The notes beneath the pieces are model-generated. The model saw only the letters and a program-made list of their open reading frames with translations. It did not search any database and was not told where the DNA came from. A DNA stretch of 64,000 nucleotides from Osmia lignaria lignaria (Eukaryota > Arthropoda > Insecta > Hymenoptera > Megachilidae), in the NCBI RefSeq assembly GCF_051020975.1, contig NW_027478169.1, positions 4,216,001 through 4,280,000 on the forward strand, in the 5' to 3' direction. Made by a program: the position numbers and the translations under genes. Of this stretch, positions 50,300 to 63,000 are shown in pieces. Every line of letters starts with the position of its first letter. Position 1 is the first letter of the stretch.

Positions 50300-52560
50300 C
50301 TATGGCGAAATGTTAAGAGACCTTTTTTGTAGAGAATTAAGTTTCCTACTTTTTATGTTCTATGATATTTTTTGATCAGATGCGTAGTTCTCGAGATATA
50401 TCAAGATATTTAAAAGTTCCGAAGCCGCACCAACATAATAGAGATACAGAAACACCGTGGCCCCTTTCTTTGAGATAACTCTGCACTATTGCGAGCTGCA
50501 AATGCCACTTCCAGCTTAGCTGTGCAGAGGAAGAACAACAAGAAGAAGAAATATCTCGAAATATGTCCGTCAGGCCAGTTCCTTTGAGCTGAATCTGCAA
50601 ATATCTCGGAAACGAAGCGAGCTATGGCAAAATGTTAAGAGACGTTTTTTATAGGGAATTATGCTTCCTACAATTTATGTTCTATGATATTTTTTGATCA
50701 GAAGCGTAGTTTTCGAGATATATCGAGATATTTAAAAGTTCCGAAGCCGCACCAACATAATAGGGATACAGAAACACCGTGGCCCCTTTCTTTGAGATAA
50801 CTCTGCACTAGTGCGAGCCGCAAATGCCGCTTCCAGCTTAGCTGTGCAGAAGAAGAACAAGAAGAAGAAGAAATATCTCGAAATATGTCCGTCAGGCCAG
50901 TTCCTTTGAGCTGAATCTGCAAATATCTCGAAAACGAAGCGAGCTATGGCAAAATGTTAAGATACGTTTTTTATAGAGAATTATGTTTCCTACAATTTAT
51001 GTTCTATGATATTTTTTGATCAGAAGCGTAGTTTTCGAGATATATCGAGATATTTAAAAGTTCCGAAGCCGCACCAACATAATAGGGATACCGAAACACC
51101 GTGGCCCCTTTCTTTGAGATAAACCTGCACTAGTGCGAGCCGCAAATGCCACTTCCAGCTTGGCTGTGCAGAAGAAGAACAACAAGAAGAAGAAATATCT
51201 CGAAATATGTCCGTTAGGCCCCTTCCCTTGAGATAAATCTGCAAATATCTCGGAAACGAAGCGAGCTATGGCAAAATGTTAAGAGACCTCTTTTGTAGAG
51301 AATTAAGCTTCCTACTTTTTATGTTCTATGATATTTTTTGATCAGATGCGTAGTTCTCGAGATATATCAAGATATTTAAAAGTTCCGAAGCCGCACCAAC
51401 ATAATACAGATACAGAAACACCGTGGCCCCTTTCTTTGAGATAACTCTGCACTATTGCGCGCTGTAAATGCCACTTCCAGCTTAGCTGTGCAGAAGAAGA
51501 ACAACAAGAAGAAGAAGTATCTCGAAATATGTCCGTCAGGCCCCTTCCCTTGAGATAAATCTGCAAATATCTCGGAAACGAAGCGAGCTATGGCGAAATG
51601 TTAAGAGACCTTTTTTGTAGAGAATTAAGTTTCCTACTTTTTATGTTCTATGATATTTTTTGATCAGATGCGTAGTTCTCGAGATATATCAAGATATTTA
51701 AAAGTTCCGAAGCCGCACCAACATAATAGAGATACAGAAACACCGTGGCCCCTTTCTTTGGCATAACTCTGCACTATTGCGAGCTGCAAATGCCACTTCC
51801 AGCTTAGCTGTGCAGAGAACGAACTACAAGAAGAAGAAATATCTCGAAATATGTCCGTCAGGCCAGTTCCTTTGAGCTGAATCTGCAAATATCTCGGAAA
51901 CGAAGCGAGCTATGGCAAAATGTTAACAGACGTTTTTTATAGAGAATTATGTTTCCTACAATTTATGTTCTATGATATTTTTTGATCAGAAGCGTAGTTT
52001 TCGAGATATATCGAGATATTTAAAAGTTCCGAAGCCGCACCAACATAATAGGGATACAGAAACACCGTGGCCCCTTTCTTTGAGATAACTCCGCACTAGT
52101 GCGAGCCGCAAATGCCACTTCCAGCTTAGCTGTGCAGAAGAAGAACAACAAGAAGAAGAAATATCTCGAAATATGTCCGTCAGGCCCCTTCCCTTGAGAT
52201 ATATCTGCAAATATCTCGGAAACGAAGCGAGCTATGGCAAAATGTTAAGAGACCTTTTTTGTAGAGAATTATGCTTCCTACAATTTATGTTCTATGATAT
52301 TTTTTGATCAGAAGCGTAGTTTTCGAGATACATCGAGATATTTAAAAGTTCCGAAGCCGCACCAACATAATAGAGATACAGAAACACCGTGCCCCCTTTC
52401 TTTGAGATAACTCTGCACTACTGGGAGCCGCAAATGCCAGTTCCAGCTTAGCTGTGCAGAAGAAGAACAACAAGAAGAAGAAATATCTCGAAATATGTCC
52501 GTCAGGCCCCTTCCCTTGAGATAAATCTGCAAATATCTCGGAAACGAAGCGAGCTATGGC
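50300..52560 (+). repeat. a-l family block h-i-b-c-d-e-f
   Basis: The order is h (50376), i (50698), b (51020), c (51342), d (51664), e (51986), f (52308). The i-to-b jump, the CTTGGCTGTGC change in b, and CTCGAAAACGAAGC before b are all shared with 30.4-31.3 kb and 57.1-58.0 kb. ATGCCGCTTCC in i (near 50826) is shared only with 57.6 kb. GAACGAACTACAAG in d (near 51828) and GATAACTCCGCAC in e (near 52086) are shared with 31.9-32.8 kb. So this block is related to both. Confidence 0.82.
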
Positions 52561-55500
52561 AAAATGTTAAGAGACCTTTTTTGTACAGAATTATGTTTCC
52601 TACTTTTTATGTTTTATGATATTTTTTGATCAGACGCGTAGTTCATGAGATATATCAAGATATTTAAAAGTTCCGAAGCCGCACCAACATAATAGAGATA
52701 CAGAAACACCGTGGCTCCTTTCTTTGAGATAACTCTGCACTATTGCGAGCTGGAAATGCCACTTCCCGTTTAGCTGTGCAGAAGAAGAACAACAAGAAGA
52801 AGAAATATCTCGAAATATGTCCGTGAGGCCCCTTCCCTTGAGATAAATCTGGAAATATCTCGGAAACGAAGAGAGCTATGGCAAAATGTTAAGAGACCTT
52901 TTTTGTAGAGAATTAAGTTTCCTACTTTTTACGTTCTATGACATTTTTTGATCAGATGCGTAGTTCTCGAGATATATCAAGATATTTAAAAGTTCCGAAG
53001 CCGCACCAACATAATAGAGATACAGAAACACCGTGGCCCCTTTCTTTGAGATAACTCTGCACTATTGCGACCTGCAAATGCCACTTCCAGCTTAGCTGTG
53101 CAGAAGAAGAACAACAAGAAGAAGAAATATCTCGAAATATGTCCGTCAGGCCCCTTCCCTTGAGATAAATCTGCAAATATCTCGGAAACGAAGAGAGCTA
53201 TGGCAAAATGTTAAGAGACCTTTTTTGTAGAGAATTAAGTTTCCTACTTTTCATGTTCTACGATATTTTTTGATCCGATGCGTAGTTCTCGAGATATATC
53301 AAGATATTTAAAAGTTCCGAAGCAGCACAAACATAATAGAGATACAGAAACACCGTGGCCCCTTTCTTTGAGATAACTCTGCACTATTGCGAGCTGTAAA
53401 TGCCACTTCCAGCTTAGCTGTGCAGAAGAAGAACAACAAGAAGAAGAAATATCTCGAAATATGTCCGGCAGGCCCCTTCCCTTGAGATATATCTGCAAAT
53501 ATCTCGGAAACGAAGCGAGCTATGGCAAAATGTTAAGATACCTTTTTTGTAGAGAATTATGTTTCCTACAATTTATGATCTACGATATTTTTTGATCAGA
53601 TGCGTAGTTCTCGAGATATATCAAGATATTTAAAAGTTCCGAAGCCGCACCAACATAATAGAGATACAGAAACACCGTGGCCCCTTTCTTTGAGATAACT
53701 CTGCACTATTGCGAGCTGCAAATGCCACTTCCACCTTAGCTGTGCAGAGGAAGAACAACAAGAAGAAGAAATATCTCGAAATATGTCCGTCAGGCCAGTT
53801 CCTTTGAGCTGAATCTGCAAATATCTCGGAAACGAAGCGAGCTATGGCAAAATGTTAAGAGACGTTTTTTGTAGAGAATTATGTTTCCTACAATTTATGT
53901 TCTATGATATTTTTTGATCAGAAGCGTAGTTTTCGAGATATATCGAGATATTTAAAAGTTCCGAAGCCGCACCAACATAATAGAGATACAGAAACACCGT
54001 GGCCCCTTTCTTTCAGATAACTCTGCACTATTGCGACCTGCAAATGCCACTTCCAGCTCAGCTGTGCAGAAGAAGAACAACAAGAAGAAGAAATATCTCG
54101 AAATATGTCCGTCAGGCCCCTTCCCTTGAGATAAATCTGCAAATATCTCGGAAACGAAGCGAGCTATGGCAAAATGTTAAGAGACCTTTTTTGTAGAGAA
54201 TTATGTTTCCTACTTTTTATGTTTTATGATATTTTTTGATCAGACGCGTAGTTCATGAGATATATCAAGATATTTAAAAGTTCCGAAGCCGCACCAACAT
54301 AATAGAGATACAGAAACACCGTGGCTCCTTTCTTTGAGATAACTCTGCACTATTGCGAGCTGGAAATGCCACTTCCCGTTTAGCTGTGCAGAAGAAGAAC
54401 AACAAGAAGAAGAAATATCTCGAAATATGTCCGTGAGGCCCCTTCCCTTGAGATAAATCTGGAAATATCTCGGAAACGAAGAGAGCTATGGCAAAATGTT
54501 AAGAGACCTTTTTTGTAGAGAATTAAGTTTCCTACTTTTTACGTTCTATGACATTTTTTGATCAGATGCGTAGTTCTCGAGATATATCAAGATATTTAAA
54601 AGTTCCGAAGCCGCACCAACATAATAGAGATACAGAAACACCGTGGCCCCTTTCTTTGAGATAACTCTGCACTATTGCGACCTGCAAATGCCACTTCCAG
54701 CTTAGCTGTGCAGAAGAAGAACAACAAGAAGAAGAAATATCTCGAAATATGTCCGTCAGGCCCCTTCCCTTGAGATAAATCTGCAAATATCTCGGAAACG
54801 AAGAGAGCTATGGCAAAATGTTAAGAGACCTTTTTTGTAGAGAATTAAGTTTCCTACTTTTCATGTTCTACGATATTTTTTGATCAGATGCGTAGTTCTC
54901 GAGATATATCAAGATATTTAAAAGTTCCGAAGCAGCACCAACATAATAGAGATACAGAAACACCGTGGCCCCTTTCTTTGAGATAACTCTGCACTATTGC
55001 GAGCTGCAAATGCCACTTCCACCTTAGCTGTGCAGAGGAAGAACAACAAGAAGAAGAAATATCTCGAAATATGTCCGTCAGGCCAGTTCCTTTGAGCTGA
55101 ATCTGCAAATATCTCGGAAACGAAGCGAGCTATGGCAAAATGTTAAGAGACGTTTTTTGTAGAGAATTATGTTTCCTACAATTTATGTTCTATGATATTT
55201 TTTGATCAGAAGCGTAGTTTTCGAGATATATCGAGATATTTAAAAGTTCCGAAGCCGCACCAACATAATAGAGATACAGAAACACCGTGGCCCCTTTCTT
55301 TCAGATAACTCTGCACTATTGCGACCTGCAAATGCCACTTCCAGCTCAGCTGTGCAGAAGAAGAACAACAAGAAGAAGAAATATCTCGAAATATGTCCGT
55401 CAGGCCCCTTCCCTTGAGATAAATCTGCAAATATCTCGGAAACGAAGCGAGCTATGGCAAAATGTTAAGAGACCTTTTTTGTAGAGAATTATGTTTCCTA

Positions 55501-57060
55501 CTTTTTATGTTTTATGATATTTTTTGATCAGACGCGTAGTTCATGAGATATATCAAGATATTTAAAAGTTCCGAAGCCGCACCAACATAATAGAGATACA
55601 GAAACACCGTGGCTCCTTTCTTTGAGATAACTCTGCACTATTGCGAGCTGGAAATGCCACTTCCCGTTTAGCTGTGCAGAAGAAGAACAACAAGAAGAAG
55701 AAATATCTCGAAATATGTCCGTGAGGCCCCTTCCCTTGAGATAAATCTGGAAATATCTCGGAAACGAAGAGAGCTATGGCAAAATGTTAAGAGACCTTTT
55801 TTGTAGAGAATTAAGTTTCCTACTTTTTACGTTCTATGACATTTTTTGATCAGATGCGTAGTTCTCGAGATATATCAAGATATTTAAAAGTTCCGAAGCC
55901 GCACCAACATAATAGAGATACAGAAACACCGTGGCCCCTTTCTTTGAGATAACTCTGCACTATTGCGACCTGCAAATGCCACTTCCAGCTTAGCTGTGCA
56001 GAAGAAGAACAACAAGAAGAAGAAATATCTCGAAATATGTCCGTCAGGCCCCTTCCCTTGAGATAAATCTGCAAATATCTCGGAAACGAAGAGAGCTATG
56101 GCAAAATGTTAAGAGACCTTTTTTGTAGAGAATTAAGTTTCCTACTTTTCATGTTCTACGATATTTTTTGATCAGATGCGTAGTTCTCGAGATATATCAA
56201 GATATTTAAAAGTTCCGAAGCAGCACCAACATAATAGAGATACAGAAACACCGTGGCCCCTTTCTTTGAGATAACTCTGCACTATTGCGAGCTGTAAATG
56301 CCACTTCCAGCTTAGCTGTGCAGAAGAAGAACAACAAGAAGAAGAAATATCTCGAAATATGTCCGTGAGGCCCCTTCCCTTGAGATAAATCTGGAAATAT
56401 CTCGGAAACGAAGAGAGCTATGGCAAAATGTTAAGAGACCTTTTTTGTAGAGAATTAAGTTTCCTACTTTTTACGTTCTATGACATTTTTTGATCAGATG
56501 CGTAGTTCTCGAGATATATCAAGATATTTAAAAGTTCCGAAGCCGCACCAACATAATAGAGATACAGAAACACCGTGGCCCCTTTCTTTGAGATAACTCT
56601 GCACTATTGCGACCTGCAAATGCCACTTCCAGCTTAGCTGTGCAGAAGAAGAACAACAAGAAGAAGAAATATCTCGAAATATGTCCGTCAGGCCCCTTCC
56701 CTTGAGATAAATCTGCAAATATCTCGGAAACGAAGAGAGCTATGGCAAAATGTTAAGAGACCTTTTTTGTAGAGAATTAAGTTTCCTACTTTTCATGTTC
56801 TACGATATTTTTTGATCAGATGCGTAGTTCTCGAGATATATCAAGATATTTAAAAGTTCCGAAGCAGCACCAACATAATAGAGATACAGAAACACCGTGG
56901 CCCCTTTCTTTGAGATAACTCTGCACTATTGCGAGCTGTAAATGCCACTTCCAGCTTAGCTGTGCAGAAGAAGAACAACAAGAAGAAGAAATATCTCGAA
57001 ATATGTCCGGCAGGCCCCTTCCCTTGAGATATATCTGCAAATATCTCGGAAACGAAGCGA
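52560..57060 (+). repeat. 5-monomer and 4-monomer HOR domain with hybrid monomers
   Basis: Five types occur at first. p has TAGTTCATGAGATA, GTGGCTCC, TTCCCGTTTAG and CCGTGAGGCC. q has ATGACATTTTTTG and GCGACCTGC. r has TTCTACGATATT and AAGCAGCAC. s has CCACCTTAGC. t has TTTCAGATAAC and CAGCTCAGCTG. p starts near 52629, then 54239 (five monomers later) and 55527 (four monomers later). The second cycle has one r/s hybrid (54884) in place of r plus s. The third runs p, q, an r-head/p-tail hybrid (56172), q (56494), r (56816), and then the a-l family. Confidence 0.83.
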
Positions 57061-60000
57061 GCTATGGCGAAATGTTAAGAGACCTTTTTTGTAGAGAATT
57101 AAGTTTCCTACTTTTTATGTTCTATGATATTTTTTGATCAGATGCGTAGTTCTCGAGATATATCAAGATATTTAAAAGTTCCGAAGCCGCACCAACATAA
57201 TAGAGATACAGAAACACCGTGGCCCCTTTCTTTGAGATAACTCTGCACTATTGCGAGCTGCAAATGCCACTTCCAGCTTAGCTGTGCAGAGGAAGAACAA
57301 CAAGAAGAAGAAATATCTCGAAATATGTCCGTCAGGCCAGTTCCTTTGAGCTGAATCTGCAAATATCTCGGAAACGAAGCGAGCTATGGCAAAATGTTAA
57401 GAGACGTTTTTTATAGGGAATTATGCTTCCTACAATTTATGTTCTATGATATTTTTTGATCAGAAGCGTAGTTTTCGAGATATATCGAGATATTTAAAAG
57501 TTCCGAAGCCGCACCAACATAATAGGGATACAGAAACACCGTGGCCCCTTTCTTTGAGATAACTCTGCACTAGTGCGAGCCGCAAATGCCGCTTCCAGCT
57601 TAGCTGTGCAGAAGAAGAACAAGAAGAAGAAGAAATATCTCGAAATATGTCCGTCAGGCCAGTTCCTTTGAGCTGAATCTGCAAATATCTCGAAAACGAA
57701 GCGAGCTATGGCAAAATGTTAAGATACGTTTTTTATAGAGAATTATGTTTCCTACAATTTATGTTCTATGATATTTTTTGATCAGAAGCGTAGTTTTCGA
57801 GATATATCGAGATACTTAAAAGTTCCGAAGCCGCACCAACATAATAGGGATACCGAAACACCGTGGCCCCTTTCTTTGAGATAAACCTGCACTAGTGCGA
57901 GCCGCAAATGCCACTTCCAGCTTGGCTGTGCAGAAGAAGAACAACAAGAAGAAGAAATATCTCGAAATATGTCCGTTAGGCCCCTTCCCTTGAGATAAAT
58001 CTGCAAATATCTCGGAAACGAAGCGAGCTATGGCAAAATGTTAAGAGACCTCTTTTGTAGAGAATTAAGCTTCCTACTTTTTATGTTCTATGATATTTTT
58101 TGATCAGATGCGTAGTTCTCGAGATATATCAAGATATTTAAAAGTTCCGAAGCCGCACCAACATAATACAGATACAGAAACACCGTGGCCCCTTTCTTTG
58201 AGATAACTCTGCACTATTGCGCGCTGTAAATGCCACTTCCAGCTTAGCTGTGCAGAAGAAGAACAACAAGAAGAAGAAGTATCTCGAAATATGTCCGTCA
58301 GGCCCCTTCCCTTGAGATAAATCTGCAAATATCTCGGAAACGAAGCGAGCTATGGCGAAATGTTAAGAGACCTTTTTTGTAGAGAATTAAGTTTCCTACT
58401 TTTTATGTTCTATGATATTTTTTGATCAGATGCGTAGTTCTCGAGATATATCAAGATATTTAAAAGTTCCGAAGCCGCACCAACATAATAGAGATACAGA
58501 AACACCGTGGCCCCTTTCTTTGACATAACTCTGCACTATTGCGAGCTGCAAATGCCACTTCCAGCTTAGCTGTGCAGAGAAAGAACAACAAGAAGAAGAA
58601 ATATCTCGAAATATGTCCGTCAGGCCAGTTCCTTTGAGCTGAATCTGCAAATATCTCGGAAACGAAGCGAGCTATGGCAAAATGTTAACAGACGTTTTTT
58701 ATAGAGAATTATGTTTCCTACAATTTATGTTCTATGATATTTTTTGATCAGAAGCGTAGTTTTCGAGATATATCGAGATATTTAAAAGTTCCGAAGCCGC
58801 ACCAACATAATAGGGATACAGAAACACCGTGGCCCCTTTCTTTGAGATAACTCTGCACTAGTGCGAGCCGCAAATGCCACTTCCAGCTTAGCTGTGCAGA
58901 AGAAGAACAACAAGAAGAAGAAATATCTCGAAATATGTCCGTCAGGCCCCTTCCCTTGAGATATATCTGCAAATATCTCGGAAACGAAGCGAGCTATGGC
59001 AAAATGTTAAGAGACCTTTTTTGTAGAGAATTAAGTTTCCTACTTTTTATGTTGTATGATATTTTTTGATCAGATGCGTAGTTCTCGAGATATATCAAGA
59101 TATTTAAAAGTTCCGAAGCCGCACCAACATAATAGAGATACAGAAACACCGTGGCCCCTTTCTTTGAGATAACTCTGCACTATTGCGAGCTGCAAATGCC
59201 ACTTCCAGCTTAGCTGTGCAGAGGAAGAACAACAAGAAGAAGAAATATCTCGAAATATGTCCGTCAGGCCCCTTCCCTTGAGATAAATCTGCAAATATCT
59301 CGGAAACGAAGCGAGCTATGGCGAAATGTTAAGAGACCTTTTTTGTAGAGAATTAAGTTTCCTACTTTTTATGTTCTATGATATTTTTTGATCAGATGCG
59401 TAGTTCTCGAGATATATCAGGATATTTAAAAGTTCCGAAGCCGAACCAACATAATAGAGATACAGAAACACCGTGGCCCCTTTCTTTGAGATAACTCTGC
59501 ACTATTGCGAGCTGCAAATGCCACTTCCAGCTTAGCTGTGCAGAGGAAGAACAACAAGAAGAAGAAATATCTCGAAATATGTCCGTCAGGCCAGTTCCTT
59601 TGAGCTGAATCTGCAAATATCTCGGAAACGAAGCGAGTTATGGCAAAATGTTAAGAGACGTTTTTTATAGGGAATTATGCTTCCTACAATTTATGTTCTA
59701 TGATATTTTTTGATCAGAAGCGTAGTTTTCGAGATATATCGAGATATTTAAAAGTTCCGAAGCCGCACCAACATAATAGGGATACAGAAACACCGTGGCC
59801 CCTTTCTTTGAGATAACTCTGCACTAGTGCGAGCCGCAAATGCCACTTCCAGCTTAGCTGTGCAGAAGAAGAACAAGAAGAAGAAGAAATATCTCGAAAT
59901 ATGTCCGTCAGGCCAGTTCCTTTGAGCTGAATCTGCAAATATCTCGGAAACGAAGCGAGCTATGGCAAAATGTTAAGATACGTTTTTTATAGAGAATTAT

Positions 60001-63000
60001 GTTTCCTACAATTTATGTTCTATGATATTTTTTGATCAGAAGCGTAGTTTTCGAGATATATCGAGATATTTAAAAGTTCCGAAGCCGCACCAACATAATA
60101 GGGATACAGAAACACCGTGGCCCCTTTCTTTGAGATAACTCTGCACTAGTGCGAGCCGCAAATGCCACTTCCAGCTTAGCTGTGCAGAAGAAGAACAACA
60201 AGAAGAAGAAATATCTCGAAATATGTCCGTCAGGCCCCTTCCCTTGAGATAAATCTGCAAATATCTCGGAAACGAAGCGAGCTATGGCGAAATGTTAAGA
60301 GACCTTTTTTGTAGAGAATTAAGTTTCCTACTTTTTATGTTCTATGATATTTTTTGATCAGATGCGTAGTTCTCGAGATATATCAAGATATTTAAAAGTT
60401 CCGAAGCCGCACCAACATAATAGAGATACAGAAACACCGTGGCCCCTTTCTTTGAGATAACTCTGCACGATTGCGAGCTGTAAATGCCACTTCCAGCTTA
60501 GCTGTGCAGAAGAAGGACAACAAGAAGAAGAAATATCTCGAAATATGTCCGTCAGGCCCCTTCCCTTGAGATAAATCTGCAAATATCTCGGAAACGAAGC
60601 GAGCTATGGCAAAATGTTAAGAGACCTTTTTTGTAGAGAATTAAGTTTCCTACTTTTTATGTTGTATGATATTTTTTGATCAGATGCGTAGTTCTCGAGA
60701 TATATCAAGATATTTAAAAGTTCCGAAGCCGCACCAACATAATAGAGATACAGAAACACCGTGGCCCCTTTCTTTGAGATAACTCTGCACTATTGCGAGC
60801 TGCAAATGCCACTTCCAGCTTAGCTGTGCAGAAGAAGAACAACAAGAAGAAGAAATATCTCGAAATATGTCCGTTAGGCCCCTTCCCTTGAGATAAATCT
60901 GCAAATATCTCGGAAACGAAGCGAGCTATGGCAAAATGTTAAGAGACCTCTTTTGTAGAGAATTAAGCTTCCTACTTTTTATGTTCTATGATATTTTTTG
61001 ATCAGATGCGTAGTTCTCGAGATATATCAAGATATTTAAAAGTTCCGAAGCCGCACCAACATAATACAGATACAGAAACACCGTGGCCCCTTTCTTTGAG
61101 ATAACTCTGCACTATTGCGCGCTGTAAATGCCACTTCCAGCTTAGCTGTGCAGAAGAAGAACAACAAGAAGAAGAAGTATCTCGAAATATGTCCGTCAGG
61201 CCCCTTCCCTTGAGATAAATCTGCAAATATCTCGGAAACGAAGCGAGCTATGGCGAAATGTTAAGAGACCTTTTTTGTAGAGAATTAAGTTTCCTACTTT
61301 TTATGTTCTATGATATTTTTTGATCAGATGCGTAGTTCTCGAGATATATCAAGATATTTAAAAGTTCCGAAGCCGCACCAACATAATAGAGATACAGAAA
61401 CACCGTGGCCCCTTTCTTTGACATAACTCTGCACTATTGCGAGCTGCAAATGCCACTTCCAGCTTAGCTGTGCAGAGAAAGAACAACAAGAAGAAGAAAT
61501 ATCTCGAAATATGTCCGTCAGGCCAGTTCCTTTGAGCTGAATCTGCAAATATCTCGGAAACGAAGCGAGCTATGGCAAAATGTTAACAGACGTTTTTTAT
61601 AGAGAATTATGCTTCCTACAATTTATGTTCTATGATATTTTTTGATCAGAAGCGTAGTTTTCGAGATATATCGAGATATTTTAAAGTTCCGAAGCCGCAC
61701 CAACATAATAGGGATACAGAAACACCGTGGCCCCTTTCTTTGAGATAACTCTGCACTAGTGCGAGCCGCAAATGCCACTTCCAGCTTAGCTGTGCAGAAG
61801 AAGAACAACAAGAAGAAGAAATATCTCGAAATATGTCCGTCAGGCCCCTTCCCTTGAGATATATCTGCAAATATCTCGGAAACGAAGCGAGCTATGGCAA
61901 AATGTTAAGAGACCTTTTTTGTAGAGAATTATGCTTCCTACAATTTATGTTCTATGATATTTTTTGATCAGAAGCGTAGTTTTCGAGATACATCGAGATA
62001 TTTAAAAGTTCCGAAGCCGCACCAACATAATAGAGATACAGAAACACCGTGCCCCCTTTCTTTGAGATAACTCTGCACTACTGCGAGCCGCAAATGCCAG
62101 TTCCAGCTTAGCTGTGCAGAAGAAGAACAACAAGAAGAAGAAATATCTCGAAATATGTCCGTCAGGCCCCTTCCCTTGAGATAAATCTGCAAATATCTCG
62201 GAAACGAAGCGAGCTATGGCAAAATGTTAAGAGACCTTTTTTGTAGAGAATTAAGTTTCCTACTTTTTATGTTGTATGATATTTTTTGATCAGATGCGTA
62301 GTTCTCGAGATATATCAAGATATTTAAAAGTTCCGAAGCCGCACCAACATAATAGAGATACAGAAACACCGTGGCCCCTTTCTTTGAGATAACTCTGCAC
62401 TATTGCGAGCTGCAAATGCCACTTCCAGCTTAGCTGTGCAGAGGAAGAACAACAAGAAGAAGAAATATCTCGAAATATGTCCGTCAGGCCCCTTCCCTTG
62501 AGATAAATCTGCAAATATCTCGGAAACGAAGCGAGCTATGGCGAAATGTTAAGAGACCTTTTTTGTAGAGAATTAAGTTTCCTACTTTTTATGTTCTATG
62601 ATATTTTTTGATCAGATGCGTAGTTCTCGAGATATATCAAGATATTTAAAAGTTCCGAAGCCGCACCAACATAATAGAGATACAGAAACACCGTGGCCCC
62701 TTTCTTTGAGATAACTCTGCACTATTGCGAGCTGCAAATGCCACTTCCAGCTTAGCTGTGCAGAGGAAGAACAACAAGAAGAAGAAATATCTCGAAATAT
62801 GTCCGTCAGGCCAGTTCCTTTGAGCTGAATCTGCAAATATCTCGGAAACGAAGCGAGCTATGGCAAAATGTTAAGAGACGTTTTTTATAGGGAATTATGC
62901 TTCCTACAATTTATGTTCTATGATATTTTTTGATCAGAAGCGTAGTTTTCGAGATATATCGAGATATTTAAAAGTTCCGAAGCCGCACCAACATAATAGG

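Larger units (their letters stand above)
42330..50300 (+). repeat. Heterogeneous monomer domain without the a-l order
   Basis: About 25 monomers form several small local repeats. CCGACAGGCC marks monomers near 42844, 43809, 44131, 44454, 46704 and 47670. TGATGAGATGCG marks a pair near 42973 and 43295. A dimer at about 44906-45549 recurs at an offset of 643 bp (two monomers less one base) and carries GAGAATAATG and TTTACGTTC variants. A 3-monomer unit with ATATCACGAAAT at 46369 recurs at 47332 (offset 963). Monomers near 48122, 48444 and 50054 share CCACTTACAGC and AACAACGAG; those near 48766 and 49088 share AACTGTGCAC. Confidence 0.75.
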
